DNA from: Trichosphaerium sp. ATCC 40318
Taxonomy: Eukaryota > Discosea > Flabellinia > Trichosidae
Length of the DNA: 64,000 bases
Reading direction: 5' to 3'
Assembly (NCBI GenBank): GCA_038496445.1
Contig: JALMLS010000481.1
Span: forward strand, 1-64,000
Shown: positions 21,687 to 32,180 of the stretch, piece by piece
How positions within the stretch are numbered: position 1 is the first letter of the stretch
Layout: every line of letters begins with the position of its first letter
Program-made: the position numbers and the translations under genes
Notes under the pieces: generated by a model
Databases searched by the model: none
What the model saw: only the letters and a program-made list of their open reading frames with translations
What the model was told of the DNA's origin: nothing

Positions 21687-22612
21687 ATGAAGGGTGTGGC
21701 AGTTATCGTTGGCGTAGGTGTTGGTATTGGTGGTGAAGTAGCAAAAAAGTTTGCAAGAGAAGGATACAAGGTCGCTATTATCGCCAGGAACAAGACATAC
21801 AAAGGTGCTGACAAACTGAGCCCGTTAAAACGTGAAATAGAACTTACCGGTGGAACTGTGTTCGCTGTCCCATGCGACGCGACAAAGCCTGATCAAGTAT
21901 CGCGAGCCTTCGCTAGTATCAGAAATAACCTTGGACTAATATCAGTGCTCGTTTACAACGCGGGTGCGCGAAAACTTAGCGGCGAAACAGTCCTAGAGAC
22001 ATCTATAGATCAGTTTATCGAGTTTTGGAAAGTAAATTGCTTGGGCGCGTTTTTGACAGCAAGGTAACGTTGTAATACACTCTGAGTGCTTGTTTATAGC
22101 GTTGTAGAGAGGCACTACCTGATATGTTAACCGCTGGTAAAGGTATGCGTTACCAACGTTTCCAACTGCCACAGTTCTAATATTAACCGTTGTGGCGTTT
22201 ACCGTTGGCAAAAAAGCTGTGGCCGATTTGGTCATTTTCATCTACGTAAACAGCGTAGGTTGTACTAACGAACGCATTTGCAGGCACTATTATACTCACT
22301 GGAGCTACAGGATCCCTTCGCGGTTCTGCTGGCTTATCTTCCTTCTCAGTTGGTAAATTTGGCCTTCGTGCACTCGCACAGACGCTACAGCGTGAGTATA
22401 GCAAACTAGGGGTTCATGTGGCACATGTCATTGTTGACGCGGCTGTTGACATTCCAATCATAAGAAAAGCGGTAAAAGGCGATATTGAGCGTCTGGCAAG
22501 CCCTAAAGAGATTGCAAAGGAATATTGGCACTTACACCAACAACATAAGAGTGCCTGGGTTCACGAGCTCGACTTGAGACCTTACTCTGAGAAGATGTTT
22601 TCGAAACTCTAG
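21687..22612 (+). CDS. Short-chain dehydrogenase/reductase family protein
   Basis: Predicted NAD(P)-dependent oxidoreductase with a Rossmann fold. Exons 21687-22063, 22108-22142 and 22284-22612 total 741 bases (246 residues). The cofactor site is a variant GVGVGIGG near the N-terminus; VLVYNAGA is the conserved NAG motif; ILTGATGSLRG and SSFSVGKFGLRALAQ correspond to the Ser and Tyr/Lys catalytic region. The usual catalytic Tyr of Y..SxK is Phe here (FSVGK), so the classical proton relay is altered; I recall related bacterial proteins with F at this place, so this may be a real subfamily trait. The substrate is unknown. Confidence 0.85.
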
Positions 22613-23611
22613 AGAATTGTCGCTTGAGAAGTTCTTACGCCTATGTTTAGCCTATTTTTTGCGTGTGTAGTTGTAGAAGCACTTTGTTTGTTTGAAAATA
22701 AAATTTGTTTCGTTTTGGGAGCTAGCGCTATTCTTGTCTGTTACTTATGGTGATTGTGGCTACAGTTGAGGTAATTGAAGCGTTTGTGCCGTTTTCAAGG
22801 GTTAGTGCTGTTTGTTGACAATAAGCGTATCCCAAATGGTACAACACTCGCGATTTGCGTCTGTGAGGTAGTGTTTGCGTTGTACAATATCTAGCTTGTG
22901 ATCCAATTACTGATCGTATTGTAGTACATCTTTATTGTAGGTTGTTCAGCGCTATGGAGTACTTATTTCTGGGGTTCAAAGTTCACCTGACCTCCAATCA
23001 GTGAAATAGCGTAACTCTAACTACCAACACCCTAAAAACCATCAAGCTATACCCACGACGTCTTTTATATTCAAATTAACACAAAATAAAGTAAACTACA
23101 AAAAGTTATTGGAGATGTCAATGCTTCGCCTTACCCGACCTTTACAAACCCCATAAATTGCCCTAATACTAAATATAGACGTTGTACAGTCATTCTACAA
23201 GTGATCAAATATGGCGCTATGATCTGATTCCTATTTTGAGTTGTACAACTCTGCTTGGTGAAATGGGAACCAGAGAGTCGGGTATGTGTCACACATTAAC
23301 AAGATTTATTCTTTGCCTTTCTTGTTATGGTCGTGATTATTATAATTTTTATTTTATCGTTTCGCTGTTCTATTTTTTGTTGTTAACTTAACCAAGAAGT
23401 CATAATATTGCAAAAAAACTACCACTGTTTTTAACAACCCCAAAAAATGTTATAACGTGATCAAAATAAAATATAAGCTTCTTCTTTGTATTTATTACAT
23501 GGTAAGTCTATTATAGGCTTTGGTCTGGGGTTGCGTGACGCTTGGTACACAAGAAACTTGTGTAAAAAAAAAAAGTGTTCAGAAAAAAATCATAAAATAA
23601 TAAAAATCCGA
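22613..23611. other. Intergenic, nothing recognised
   Basis: A/T-rich, no homology to other parts of the window noticed. An AATAAA near 22699 is suitable for the dehydrogenase. The open frame at 23486 merely leads into exon 1 of the next gene. Confidence 0.5.
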
Positions 23612-24762
23612 ATGATGCAACGTACTCTATTACAACACTTTCTTAGTCTTTCTTTACCTAATATACGCTTATCTAAACCATGTACAGTACGTCAATACTA
23701 TTATCAAGGACAGAAAAGCTTATCTAATTGAAGAACAACTGTTTTTTCTCCTTTTCTTTCAAACGCTAAAGGTCAACTTAGGTTCATTTCTTAGACAATG
23801 ATCCAGTATTTGGTTGGCTCGTTTATTTGACAAAACAAGAAACAGATGATTTTTTATCATATGGAAAATCGTTTGAATCAACTATACGTAATGCATATGA
23901 CTTTGGTATACGATCTTCAATACCTGTACGTGCTACTAGTTCCGTTTGGAATTCTTTTTTTCTCGTTTTTTTACACCAAGATCTCAACAGCATACTCCGC
24001 TTCATGGTGAGTTTCAAACTCTCGCTACGAGTATATGGATTGTCTGTATTACTTTTATTGTATTTAGAATTGTATTTAAACCATGTATACTTATACCAGC
24101 GTACTATAGGGCGTTAGAAGACGGTATAAAGAAGTTGTCTTTGGAAATCAACTATTTTGCGAGTTTGTATTTTTTCACCCTCAGGCACCTGATATGTGTA
24201 ACTACTATGATCCTCTAGTTTGTGGTAATGTAAAACAGTACATAAGGAAAGGTACGTAGTATAAAAACTGTAACTTACGCAAGTCAGGTGCATTGAAAAA
24301 AGCGACCTTTTGTTTTCTCTATGAAACAAGATACTAAAACTTAACTCTTCAGGATTTTCACACGTGACTCTTGATCATGCTTATACAAATGAATCCCTTA
24401 GACATTTTAGTAATAATCTAAGTAGTACTAACAACAATAATGGTACTACAGTGTGGTTTGATCCAAAGTTAAATCAACCAACATTACCCGACTTGGATGT
24501 TATTTTCCCAGATTCAGGTAACTTACCTGATTTTCCAAAGCTTGAAACTGTCTCTGAGGACTTCTTTGGAGGTAAATAATCATACCCAAGAGTTTACTAA
24601 CATTAATTAGTAGCTAATAAAAATACTGCTTTTTCGCTGGATGATTATGAACGTCTGGAACAGCAAGAGGAGGCTCAAGAACCATGGATTACAGCAGATG
24701 GTGAACTCGACTTTTTTTTGAAAAGTCTTCCATGTTATCCTTTGTGTAACTTGAATGAGTGA
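23612..24762 (+). CDS. Unrecognised five-exon family protein, copy B (VHF..GWLVYL family)
   Basis: Exons 23612-23686, 23782-23925, 24110-24251, 24353-24571 and 24614-24762 total 729 bases (242 residues) with consistent phases. Same intron positions as copy A; exons 2 and 3 have identical lengths. Shared motifs: TLLQHFL, SKPC, VHF, GWLVYLTK, TDDFL, IRNAYDF, IRS.IP, then RRRYKE, FVFFHP, APDM, GFSHV and VWFDPKLN, then an acidic C-terminus containing LDDYERLEQQ and DELFF-like acidic/aromatic residues. Exon 4 is Asn/Ser/Asp-rich. Function unknown. The 184-base intron 2 contains a long frame with a hydrophobic stretch, but using it breaks the match to copy A. Confidence 0.78.
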
Positions 24763-25453
24763 TATTGCAGGTGAAAATGGGGTTTCAGTAATGGATTGAA
24801 CGGATCGAACAATATGCGACGGCTTCGCAAAGAATACAGTCAAGAAAATAGGCGGAAGAATAAGTTCCTAAAAAAATCACATGTTGCAACAATAACCACT
24901 GATTTTGGCCGATATAGTACCCCTACAAACGCCTTCTACATACATGTATTTTTGATAAATCAAAGGTAACTTGTCAGATTAAAAAATGGCATGTGGTGTT
25001 CATGCAAATAAACTAGTAATGAAATAAAACAGTAGTTGAAAAATCATAACGGTTTTTTTTTGTGGATAGCCTTGTTTAACCAGGTTGTGGGTAATAAAAG
25101 TAATACATTTATCTTTGAAAAGCTTCTTGAAGGTTTCAAGAACGATTGATATCACTCTTGTACCTTATACAGGTCTGATACGCGAATAAATAACTACACA
25201 CGTGTGCCAAACGTTTTTTTATCATCAGCTCAAATTATCAAACATAGCACCTTACTGTTACATAGCTACTACATCTCGCCTAAATATTTCAACGTCGTCA
25301 GTGGATTACATTCTCTTTGTGGCTTGAAACTCCGAAAAATCACGAACAGCGTTATCACATGGAGACCTTGACTCAGTTGGTTATTTGTGAGAACAGCTGA
25401 ACGGAAGTGTGATTTTTTGAACCACATCACTATCACATAGTATCACGAACCGC
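24763..25453. other. Intergenic, nothing recognised
   Basis: No coding signal. One CACGTG near 25199. The minus-strand frame at 24607-24843 overlaps the last exon of copy B and is its shadow. Confidence 0.5.
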
Positions 25454-26238
25454 ATGCGCACCTTCTCTATCCTCGCTATTGCTATACTACACCTTGTAGT
25501 ATGTCAAGTACGTTACCTTATCTCTCCAACGAGCTCCGGAAAACTTTTGTACGACGTTACTCTAAATGTTGTTTTAGGTCGTCCTTGTTGAATACGACGC
25601 CATAGAAGCGTCATTTCTAACAGCCAGTTCATCTGCGGCTGGGATTATACCAGGAGTATTCGAAAGAGGGAGTGGTATATACGAAAGAGCTACAAACAAT
25701 GCGTTTAACTCAGCAGGTATGATAGAAAGTTAATGGTAGTCACGTGATGTTTTTTTGGTTTCCATCTCAAAGCGTTTGTGTTTAACATCCTCATAGGATT
25801 CAGTAGTACACTGAGTCATGCTGTTGGTTTTGCTGAGTATCTTGAGTTTGGTTTTACCACCTCCTCAGCGACGACACTGAGTAGCTTTGTGTAAGTAGTA
25901 ATGACCAAGATTTTTATTTCCTGGCCACGTGATTGTTTTTTTGTGGGTTTTTCTTTGTTAGGTTTATGTGTATTTACTTGTATTCTAGGTTTACTCATAG
26001 AAGTAGTGGAAGTGGTCCGAATCAATTAAGCTTTCAGGTTTCTATTGATGGAGGAGCTTTTGCTCAATTTGCGACAGGAGCACCTACTGGAACAGGAACA
26101 GTTGGATTGCATGTTGATTTCGCACCTGGAACTGTTGCTACAACATCAGCAAAAATTCGTATCTATCCTTACGGTGCTTCAGCTCACCAAGGGACTTATC
26201 GTTATGTCGGTAAAATTACTCTCAATGGCATTATTTAA
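25454..26238 (+). CDS. Small secreted beta-sandwich-like protein
   Basis: Exons 25454-25507, 25578-25716, 25797-25890 and 25989-26238 total 537 bases (178 residues). Exon 1 is a signal peptide (MRTFSILAIAILHLVVCQ). The mature part is Gly/Ser/Thr-rich with alternating hydrophobic residues (YLEFGFTTSSATTLSSF, QLSFQVSIDGGAFAQF, KIRIYPYGAS, GTYRYVGKITLNG), the pattern of an extracellular beta-sandwich. I recall similar patterns in secreted bacterial proteins, so acquisition from bacteria followed by intron gain is possible but unproven. Not a named family. Introns start GTACGT, GTATGA and GTAAGT. Confidence 0.78.
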
Positions 26239-26314
26239 AATAAAAGTTAAACGGTTTGCTACTTACAGAAGTTGTTACACTGTACCTTAAGTAACAAACT
26301 ATGGCTGTACAAAC

Positions 26315-26400
26315 CTGGTTTTACGGACGTTTGAGGCTAAGGGAGGTTGGCGACTAAAGTACAAGTCAACAATCTAGAGGCGTAAGCAACGGCTTGAGGC
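26315..26400 (+). repeat. Dispersed repeat R1, copy 1
   Basis: About 80 bases (tggacgtttgag...aagtcaacaatctagaggc type) that recur at 32095-32180 with scattered differences. At the second site the repeat directly abuts the truncated LRR fragment. Confidence 0.7.
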
Positions 26401-26734
26401 AATTACGCAATGACTATGATGTACGAGGAAAGTTTTTGGTTTTCGGTTGTAGTTTTATTGTGTCTTTGAATAAAACAAGGATCTCAGGCCTCGTGACCAA
26501 GCGGTCAAGCCAAGAGATAGGTTCTCCACCAATCTGTGTTGTGTTGTTTATGCGAGCCAATGGACGATAGTTATCAAACGCTGGTAAAATGCTAATTATA
26601 CCGTCATAAAAAATACTGAGAAAATCTGCTATTGTATTTAGAAAGATTGTTCTTTATTGCTTATCATTAACAGCTTACAGAATAGCTGTGGTTCAAAAGC
26701 TGTTGTATGTTCTACTTGTAAATATCAAATATTG
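26401..26734. other. Intergenic, nothing recognised
   Basis: No coding signal and no RNA gene recognised. Confidence 0.45.
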
Positions 26735-27164
26735 ATCCCCAGTGACTCAACAGCCTCTTTGGTTACTGCGGACTTCTGTGATGCCAAATGTTTTAGAGAT
26801 TTTACCCATTTGTAATTGTGATACAGCCATGCAGGGTGAGTTGTTCAAGGTTGACCAATGTCTTAAAACCCAAGTCTGTTATCTTGGAGCAACCGTTAAG
26901 CTCAAGGTATTTTACATTGGTCAATGATTTAATTCCATCATCTGTTAAATCATTATCATACTTAATGTTGATAGTGTAGCAATATTGACAGTGTGTACAT
27001 TGCAAAGATGTTTCAGCCATGAGTCTTTTGGGAAAGAAAGTGAACGTCTTAGAGTGCTTTGATGCCTTCAACTGTAATATTATGGCAGTATTGGTCAGTT
27101 GTGTGTACACCAACAAGATTTTGGAGTCCTTCATCTGTCGCTGATGTGCGACAAAGGACATCAA
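26735..27164 (-). pseudogene. F-box/LRR pseudogene fragment
   Basis: C-terminal LRR part only. Matches copies 2 and 4 (KDSWLKHL region, LTDDGIKSLTNVKYLEL, KITDLGFKTLVNLEQL) but the frame changes at least twice, a substitution turns CTCAAAGAC into CTCTAAGAC (stop), and bases around the conserved DVHEI motif are deleted. The F-box end and first repeats are absent. Confidence 0.85.
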
Positions 27165-27757
27165 TAACTCAACATAAAATTTGATGAATTTGCACTGTCC
27201 ACGTGATTTAAAAAACCAACCGTACTTAGTTACAATTTTTAATACGGGTACATGGCACCACCATCAGTTACTGTTTTAACTTGTTCTTTCAGCTCGCAGC
27301 GTATTTGATCTTCTATTGCTTTGCTGTCAATTAGTTGGATTTATTTGCACTTGCTGCCATTTGTCGTACCACAGTATCGCATCCAGAGATACTTTGAGCG
27401 ATTTTGGAATTAATCTTTACGGTTTTTACCCTTTGATACGCCTATTGACGCTATGATTGTCAGCACCAGCATGTGGCAGCGTAGTATGTTAACCAACGAA
27501 TGTACCTTTTGGTTAGCTGGCCTCCTTTGGGCGCTTCCTTGGTGAGTGTAGTATTTACAAGCGCACTTATGTAAAATACTGCTTTCGTCTTGTTACAGTG
27601 CTGTTTTATGAAAAAAAAAAATACAAAGCTCCCAAACACGCGATTTTTTCCAAAAATAACACTGTCGCCCAGTTTCGTGTCAGCAAAAAAAGTGTGGTCG
27701 ATTTTTTTCGTTTAGAGTTTGGTCAACAGCTATTCCGTAATAAGTACACGTGGCACC
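27165..27757. other. Intergenic; 5' flank of LRR copy 4
   Basis: From about 27370 onward it is the inverted copy of 13407-13790. In both copies a stretch just upstream of the ATG is open and similar (VAQFRVSKKSV...), but the two differ by indels in the poly(A) run, so it is more likely conserved promoter/leader than a gene. Confidence 0.5.
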
Positions 27758-29010
27758 ATGGATCGCATAGAAGGTAATAAAAACCCGTGTGATTTGGTGT
27801 CTGATACATTAAATCAAAGGTAATCGTTTTTTGTTGATTGTATTGTTCTAAAATAATTTGTAGCACTCAAAAAACGTTACTGGACATGCCCACTGAGATT
27901 GTAGCGATTATTCTAAGTCATACAACCAAATCTCGATTTGCAGCTTGTCAAACATGTCGTATCCTTTCTTCTATCATTCACGACATTATTGGATACCATA
28001 GTATACGTATAACAACAGAAAATCAAGTGAAAGAAGTTGTAAAGCATTGTGGAATCATGAAGCACACAAGAATCGATTTAGTAAATAATTGGCGTTTCGG
28101 GTTTCCTTCTGACAAGATTGTGGAACAATTTGCAGGAGTTCATACAATTGATCTTTCTTGTACATCAGTTACAGATGAAGGAGTCAAAGCACTCAAGGGT
28201 GTTCATAATATTAACCTTTGTCGCACATCAGTGAAAGATGTAGGAGCCAAAGTACTTGCAGGTGTTCATACTATTAACCTTTCTGATACATCAGTGACAG
28301 ATGAAGGAGTCAAAGCACTCAAGGGTGTTCATAATATTAACCTTTTTTGCACTCATGTGACAGATGAAGGAGTCAAAGCACTCAAAGGTGTTCATACTAT
28401 TAACCTTTCTCACACTGATGTGACAGATGAAGGAGTCAAAGCACTCAAGGGTGTTCATACTATTGACCTTTCTTGCACATCAGTGACAGATAAAGGAGTC
28501 AAAGCACTCAAGGGTGTTCATACTATTAACCTTTCTGATACATCAGTGACAGATGAAGGAGTCAAAGCACTCAAGGGTGTTCATACTATTAACCTTTGTC
28601 GCACATCAGTGACAGATAAAGGAGTCAAAGCACTCAAAGACGTTCATGAGATTATGCTTTCTTTCCCAAAAGACTCATGGCTGAAACATCTTTGCAATGT
28701 ACACACTGTCAATATTGCTCGTGGGAGATATTTAACAGATGATGGAATTAAATCATTGACCAATGTAAAATACCTTGAGCTTAACGATTGCCCCAAGATA
28801 ACAGACTTGGGTTTTAAGACATTGGTCAACCTTGAACAACTCCTCCTGGGCAACTGCCCACAGATTACAAATGGTTGCTTGAAGCACTTGCCATCTTTAA
28901 AACAGGTTGCAGGATTGAAAAATACCAAACTTACAAAAGAAGCTGTTGAGTCAATGGGTATTCAATATTGTGGACTGTATTTTGTAACTAGTTCAATTTA
29001 TGTGTATTAA
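27758..29010 (+). CDS. F-box/leucine-rich repeat protein, copy 4 (longest)
   Basis: Exon 1 27758-27819 and exon 2 27864-29010 with a 44-base intron; 1209 bases, 402 residues. F-box-like core LLDMPTEIVAIIL, SRFAACQTCR, IIHDIIGYHS. Eight tandem 21-residue AMN1-type LRR units (GVHTINLS.TSVTDEGVKAL), nearly identical at DNA level over a 63-base period, then divergent C-terminal LRRs as in copy 2. The C-terminus is extended by about 10 residues relative to copy 2 because the stop has changed. Expected role: substrate adaptor of an SCF ubiquitin ligase with a horseshoe LRR ligand surface. Confidence 0.9.
28141..28644 (+). repeat. Tandem 63-base LRR-coding repeats, eight units
   Basis: Unit encodes 21 residues (KGVHTINLSDTSVTDEGVKAL type). 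Units differ by few bases, mainly at the two positions before the VTD motif. Copy 2 carries four closely related units in the same place. Confidence 0.9.
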
Positions 29011-30181
29011 TTAGTTAAATAAATAGGCAATATTTACAAGTCATTGTAACGTTGTTTTGTCTATTGTACAATTTTCTAACTTTTGGATTGTTGAGAGTGA
29101 CGGCATTCCAAATCATATTCTTTTCAAGTGTATGTTATAAATAGCTTCTCAACTTATCCCGACTTTGGTTACAGACCTGCATTTGGAATTGGTACTGGTA
29201 TTTTTTTTGGGAGATCCTCGAAGAGGTCTAACCGGGCACTAAAATCAAAAAACAATAATATCACAATAGCCTTTGTCAACAAATGCTGGTGACACTGAAC
29301 TATCTGATCCCTTTTGGACTGGTCGGTTTTACTGGTATTAATCCTGTGGTAATGGTTGATGTTACTGGCTGAACTGGAGTTGGTTCTACTGGTGGTATTG
29401 ATTAGTGTTGTTGGTACTATTGATTCTATTGGTGTACTGGTAAGGGACTATTGAACATAAACGCAGATATTCCACTACAGCCTTGCCACCGATCAAAACA
29501 GTTACAGTTGCAGAGGTTGTTGGGATTTCTAAAGAAGGCATTGAAGTATTAGGATTAAAGTTCATTCAGCATAATAAAGACAATCAAGCATTTGTGAGTT
29601 TTTTTATTTCATTACATCCAGGACTGTTTTGTTACTCTACAATATTTGCTGTAAATTGTAGAGTACGGTTATTCCAACGACATAGATAACAAGCTTCTGG
29701 AAAACTAACGATCTTGAGGAAGTACTGTAACGGCTTCCTGGCATTCCCAAAAACGTTTGGAAATGTCACGTTTTCTCATTTAAAGTAAAAAGGCAAGATC
29801 AATATCACGGGGCATAGTTCAAAGTATTATAGCAGGTACTAGCTTCAAAGATACTTGTAAAACCAAATACGTTAATATATGAAGGTTGAATAGTTTGATT
29901 AAGACGTTTGATGTAAGTGCCTACTGTTTAATTATAACGTACCAAGTTCTATCTTTTCCACTCTATGCTTGCATATACAAAAACCCACTTTTTTTTGAAG
30001 CTAGGGAGGCAGCAACGTTTGCAAAACATAAGCCAAGTCTTGGTTTTATGGCAACAACAAAAAAGTGTAATCACGTGATACCACATTGACGTTTAAAACT
30101 CAAACAAAAAAAAAAAGAGTCGACAGAAGGAGGAGAACACTGATGAAAAATTGAGGTTTATTGTTACTACTTACAACGGAT
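29011..30181. other. Intergenic with possible exon remnants
   Basis: 29011 to about 29200 is shared with the flank of LRR copy 2. On the minus strand, about 29300-29430 reads as a Pro/Thr/Val-rich stretch (PVEPTPVQPVTSTITTG) resembling the Thr/Pro stalks of the secreted genes at 39.6 and 63 kb, but with stops. On the plus strand, 29483-29596 is open (VAEVVGISKEGIEVLGLKF) and ends at a GTGAGT donor, so it may be a lone exon. Neither could be assembled into a gene. Confidence 0.35.
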
Positions 30182-30715
30182 TTAAGGACCGCAAAAGTAT
30201 TCAATAGATTCCAAAGGTACAGGTACGCCGTATGTTACTACTTCAGCTGCAACCTTGTTGTATGCTTTTCTACATCTTCCTCTGTTTACAATATCACGGT
30301 TCCAGCAAGAAGCAAAGACTGAAGCATCAAGACCAGTGAATGTAGAAATGAAAGTGTTTGTTCCACGGACTTCAATACCTGAGTATTTTACTGGAGTGAA
30401 AGTGGTTGTGTTTGTTACTCTGTTTATGAACCCATGATCCCAGAAGCTGATAAAGCTTTGGTATCCATCTGGTTGTAGAGCTACTGTTTCGCTTGATAGA
30501 CCAACAGCAAACATGAGGAAATCACTTGAGCTGTCGTAAACCCAGTAGTCATTTACTAAGTCAACAAGAAAGAAACCAGCATCGCTGAATGTGGTGTTTA
30601 CAATAGCTGGAAAAGTTACTGTACACTCTTCATCGAAGATACCGGTGCTCAAAAGAGCAGCTGATGTGCATGCTACTGTGATGAGAAGAATAAGAGAGAG
30701 GGAAGAGTTACTCAT
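30182..30715 (-). CDS. Secreted protein, single exon
   Basis: 177 residues, uninterrupted. The N-terminus is a typical signal peptide (MSNSSLSLILLITVACTSAA). The mature protein has several N-glycosylation sequons (NTT), four or more Cys and aromatic-rich motifs (FFLVDLVNDYWVYD, FISFWDHGF). No named domain recognised and no paralogue in the window. Single-exon structure is unusual here, where most genes have introns. Probably an extracellular or vacuolar protein. Confidence 0.8.
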   Translation of the reverse strand: MSNSSLSLILLITVACTSAALLSTGIFDEECTVTFPAIVNTTFSDAGFFLVDLVNDYWVYDSSSDFLMFAVGLSSETVALQPDGYQSFISFWDHGFINRVTNTTTFTPVKYSGIEVRGTNTFISTFTGLDASVFASCWNRDIVNRGRCRKAYNKVAAEVVTYGVPVPLESIEYFCGP

Positions 30716-32179
30716 GTCGTGTTACTGAGGATATTATGGAAAATTCGTGAGTTTTTTGACATTTTTCCTTGTTTTTCACGAAAAAGGAGAAAAAAAAAGT
30801 AACAACTTGAGTTGGAGACTTTCTGTTTCCTCCCATTCACATTGTAAAGTATGGGCGATGGCTGTAACGTTACATGTTTACGGAAAATGTGATCTGACGT
30901 TTCTATTCGGACTAATTTCCGCGTAACTGTGTGAGTGCGTTTAAACTTGGCTAGTTGGCCTCGTAAGATCAATTCGAAGCGTTTTCAGCTAGAAAAATAC
31001 AGAAAGAGTGTTACCTTTTTTGTAGAGAGCAACATTCGCGGTTAACATCACCACAAGCGTTACTGCGTACTTTGTGGAGCAAAGTACTTAGGTAGTACCT
31101 TTTTGTCCTTTTTTGGTGACCAAGTACTTCCCTTACTTTTGCTGAAAGGTGTCATACGCACAAATGGTAATTGCACCATGCAATGAAGTCACAATAGAAT
31201 GAAATCAACTTGTTTTGTATTGTGTCGCACAAAGGTACTTCCGTTCTTGCATTTATACGCATGGCGGTGAATGACGTTAGTTTGTATTTGACGATAAACA
31301 TATAGGATAGTTAGTGTGTAGAATTTTTGACTTTTTTTTGGGCTTATACTTCAATGTCGAAAAAAAAGTCAAACAAATGTCGAAGTGATATTGAACTGTT
31401 CGCCACAAAGGGAGACAACTGGGTTATGGCGCTCAGTCGCCGCTAGGCTCTGCCCCCCAAACCCCCCCTGAAAGGGGGGGCTTTCTAAATAGTTCCTATG
31501 ACATAATATAGGATAATTAGTGTGCCGAATTTTTGACTTTTTTTTGACAAAGTTCTACATATTTGTGTTACCGGACAATAAGGGAATCTCGTTGTTAGTT
31601 CAAACTTGGGATTTGACACGCAATAACATTAATTTTGTTTTAGCGTTAAGCCTGGTTTTTTGGGAGTGGTTGTGAGCATAGGTAGCCTTGTGCAACTTAT
31701 TGCAAGCTATAACATTAGTATGTCCTTAAAATGAGCATAAAAGCAGAAAGTCACGTGTGTGCTACAAATGGTAGTGGCCTTCTAAAAAGTAAGGCTTAGC
31801 GCTACAATAAAATAGCGTTAATTCAAGGCAAATCCTTGGCGAACACTTCGGTTTTGAAAGAATCCATCAGTTGGACGTGATTCAAGTATTGAATGCTGGT
31901 GACCATTGAGATTAATGGAAGCGTAAAAACCATAAAACCGGAGTGCCTTGTCATTCAATTGTACTACATGGAATATGTGAGCAATTTTTCTTTGCTGTGA
32001 TAGTCGCAACAGTAAGTACAAAAAGACACTTACAAAAGATCTTATTTTTCAACTACCAGTTGCAAACACATCAATTTATTGTAAAAACACGGTTTTATGG
32101 ACGTTTGAGACTAAAGGAGGCTGGCAACTTAAAATAAAAGTCAACAATCTAGAGGCATAAGCAATGCCTACACTCACAA
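30716..32179. other. Intergenic with direct repeats and a G/C-rich island
   Basis: A direct repeat of about 40 bases (ataggat.attagtgtg..gaatttttgacttttttttg) occurs at about 31303-31341 and 31509-31547. Between them lies a G/C-rich patch (31427-31482) with runs ccccccc and ggggggg able to pair as a hairpin. 31782-31835 is a short repeat discussed under R2, and 32095-32180 is the second copy of R1. No gene recognised. Confidence 0.55.
31782..31835 (+). repeat. Short dispersed repeat R2 (other copies inverted at 33489-33545 and direct at 33676-33720)
   Basis: Shared core: aggctta.cg.tacaataaaatagcg.tattcaagg.aaatcc type. The copy at 33489-33545 is reversed relative to 31782-31835, so the pair brackets the LRR fragment and the kinase-like gene; a third partial copy follows at 33676. 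Could be a small non-autonomous element, or promoter elements. Confidence 0.6.
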
Positions 32180-32180
32180 T
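32095..32180 (+). repeat. Dispersed repeat R1, copy 2
   Basis: Matches 26315-26400. It ends where the truncated LRR frame begins, marking a rearrangement junction. Confidence 0.7.

Larger units (their letters stand above)
27370..29200 (+). repeat. Inverted duplication, right arm (with LRR copy 4)
   Basis: Counterpart of 12110-13790 in reverse orientation. Both flanks and the intron are shared, so the duplication was at DNA level, not through RNA. Confidence 0.85.

Noticed and set aside
23926-24109. Hydrophobic frame in intron 2 of family copy B, read as a TM segment
   Set aside because: Including it breaks phase with the following exon and has no counterpart in copy A.
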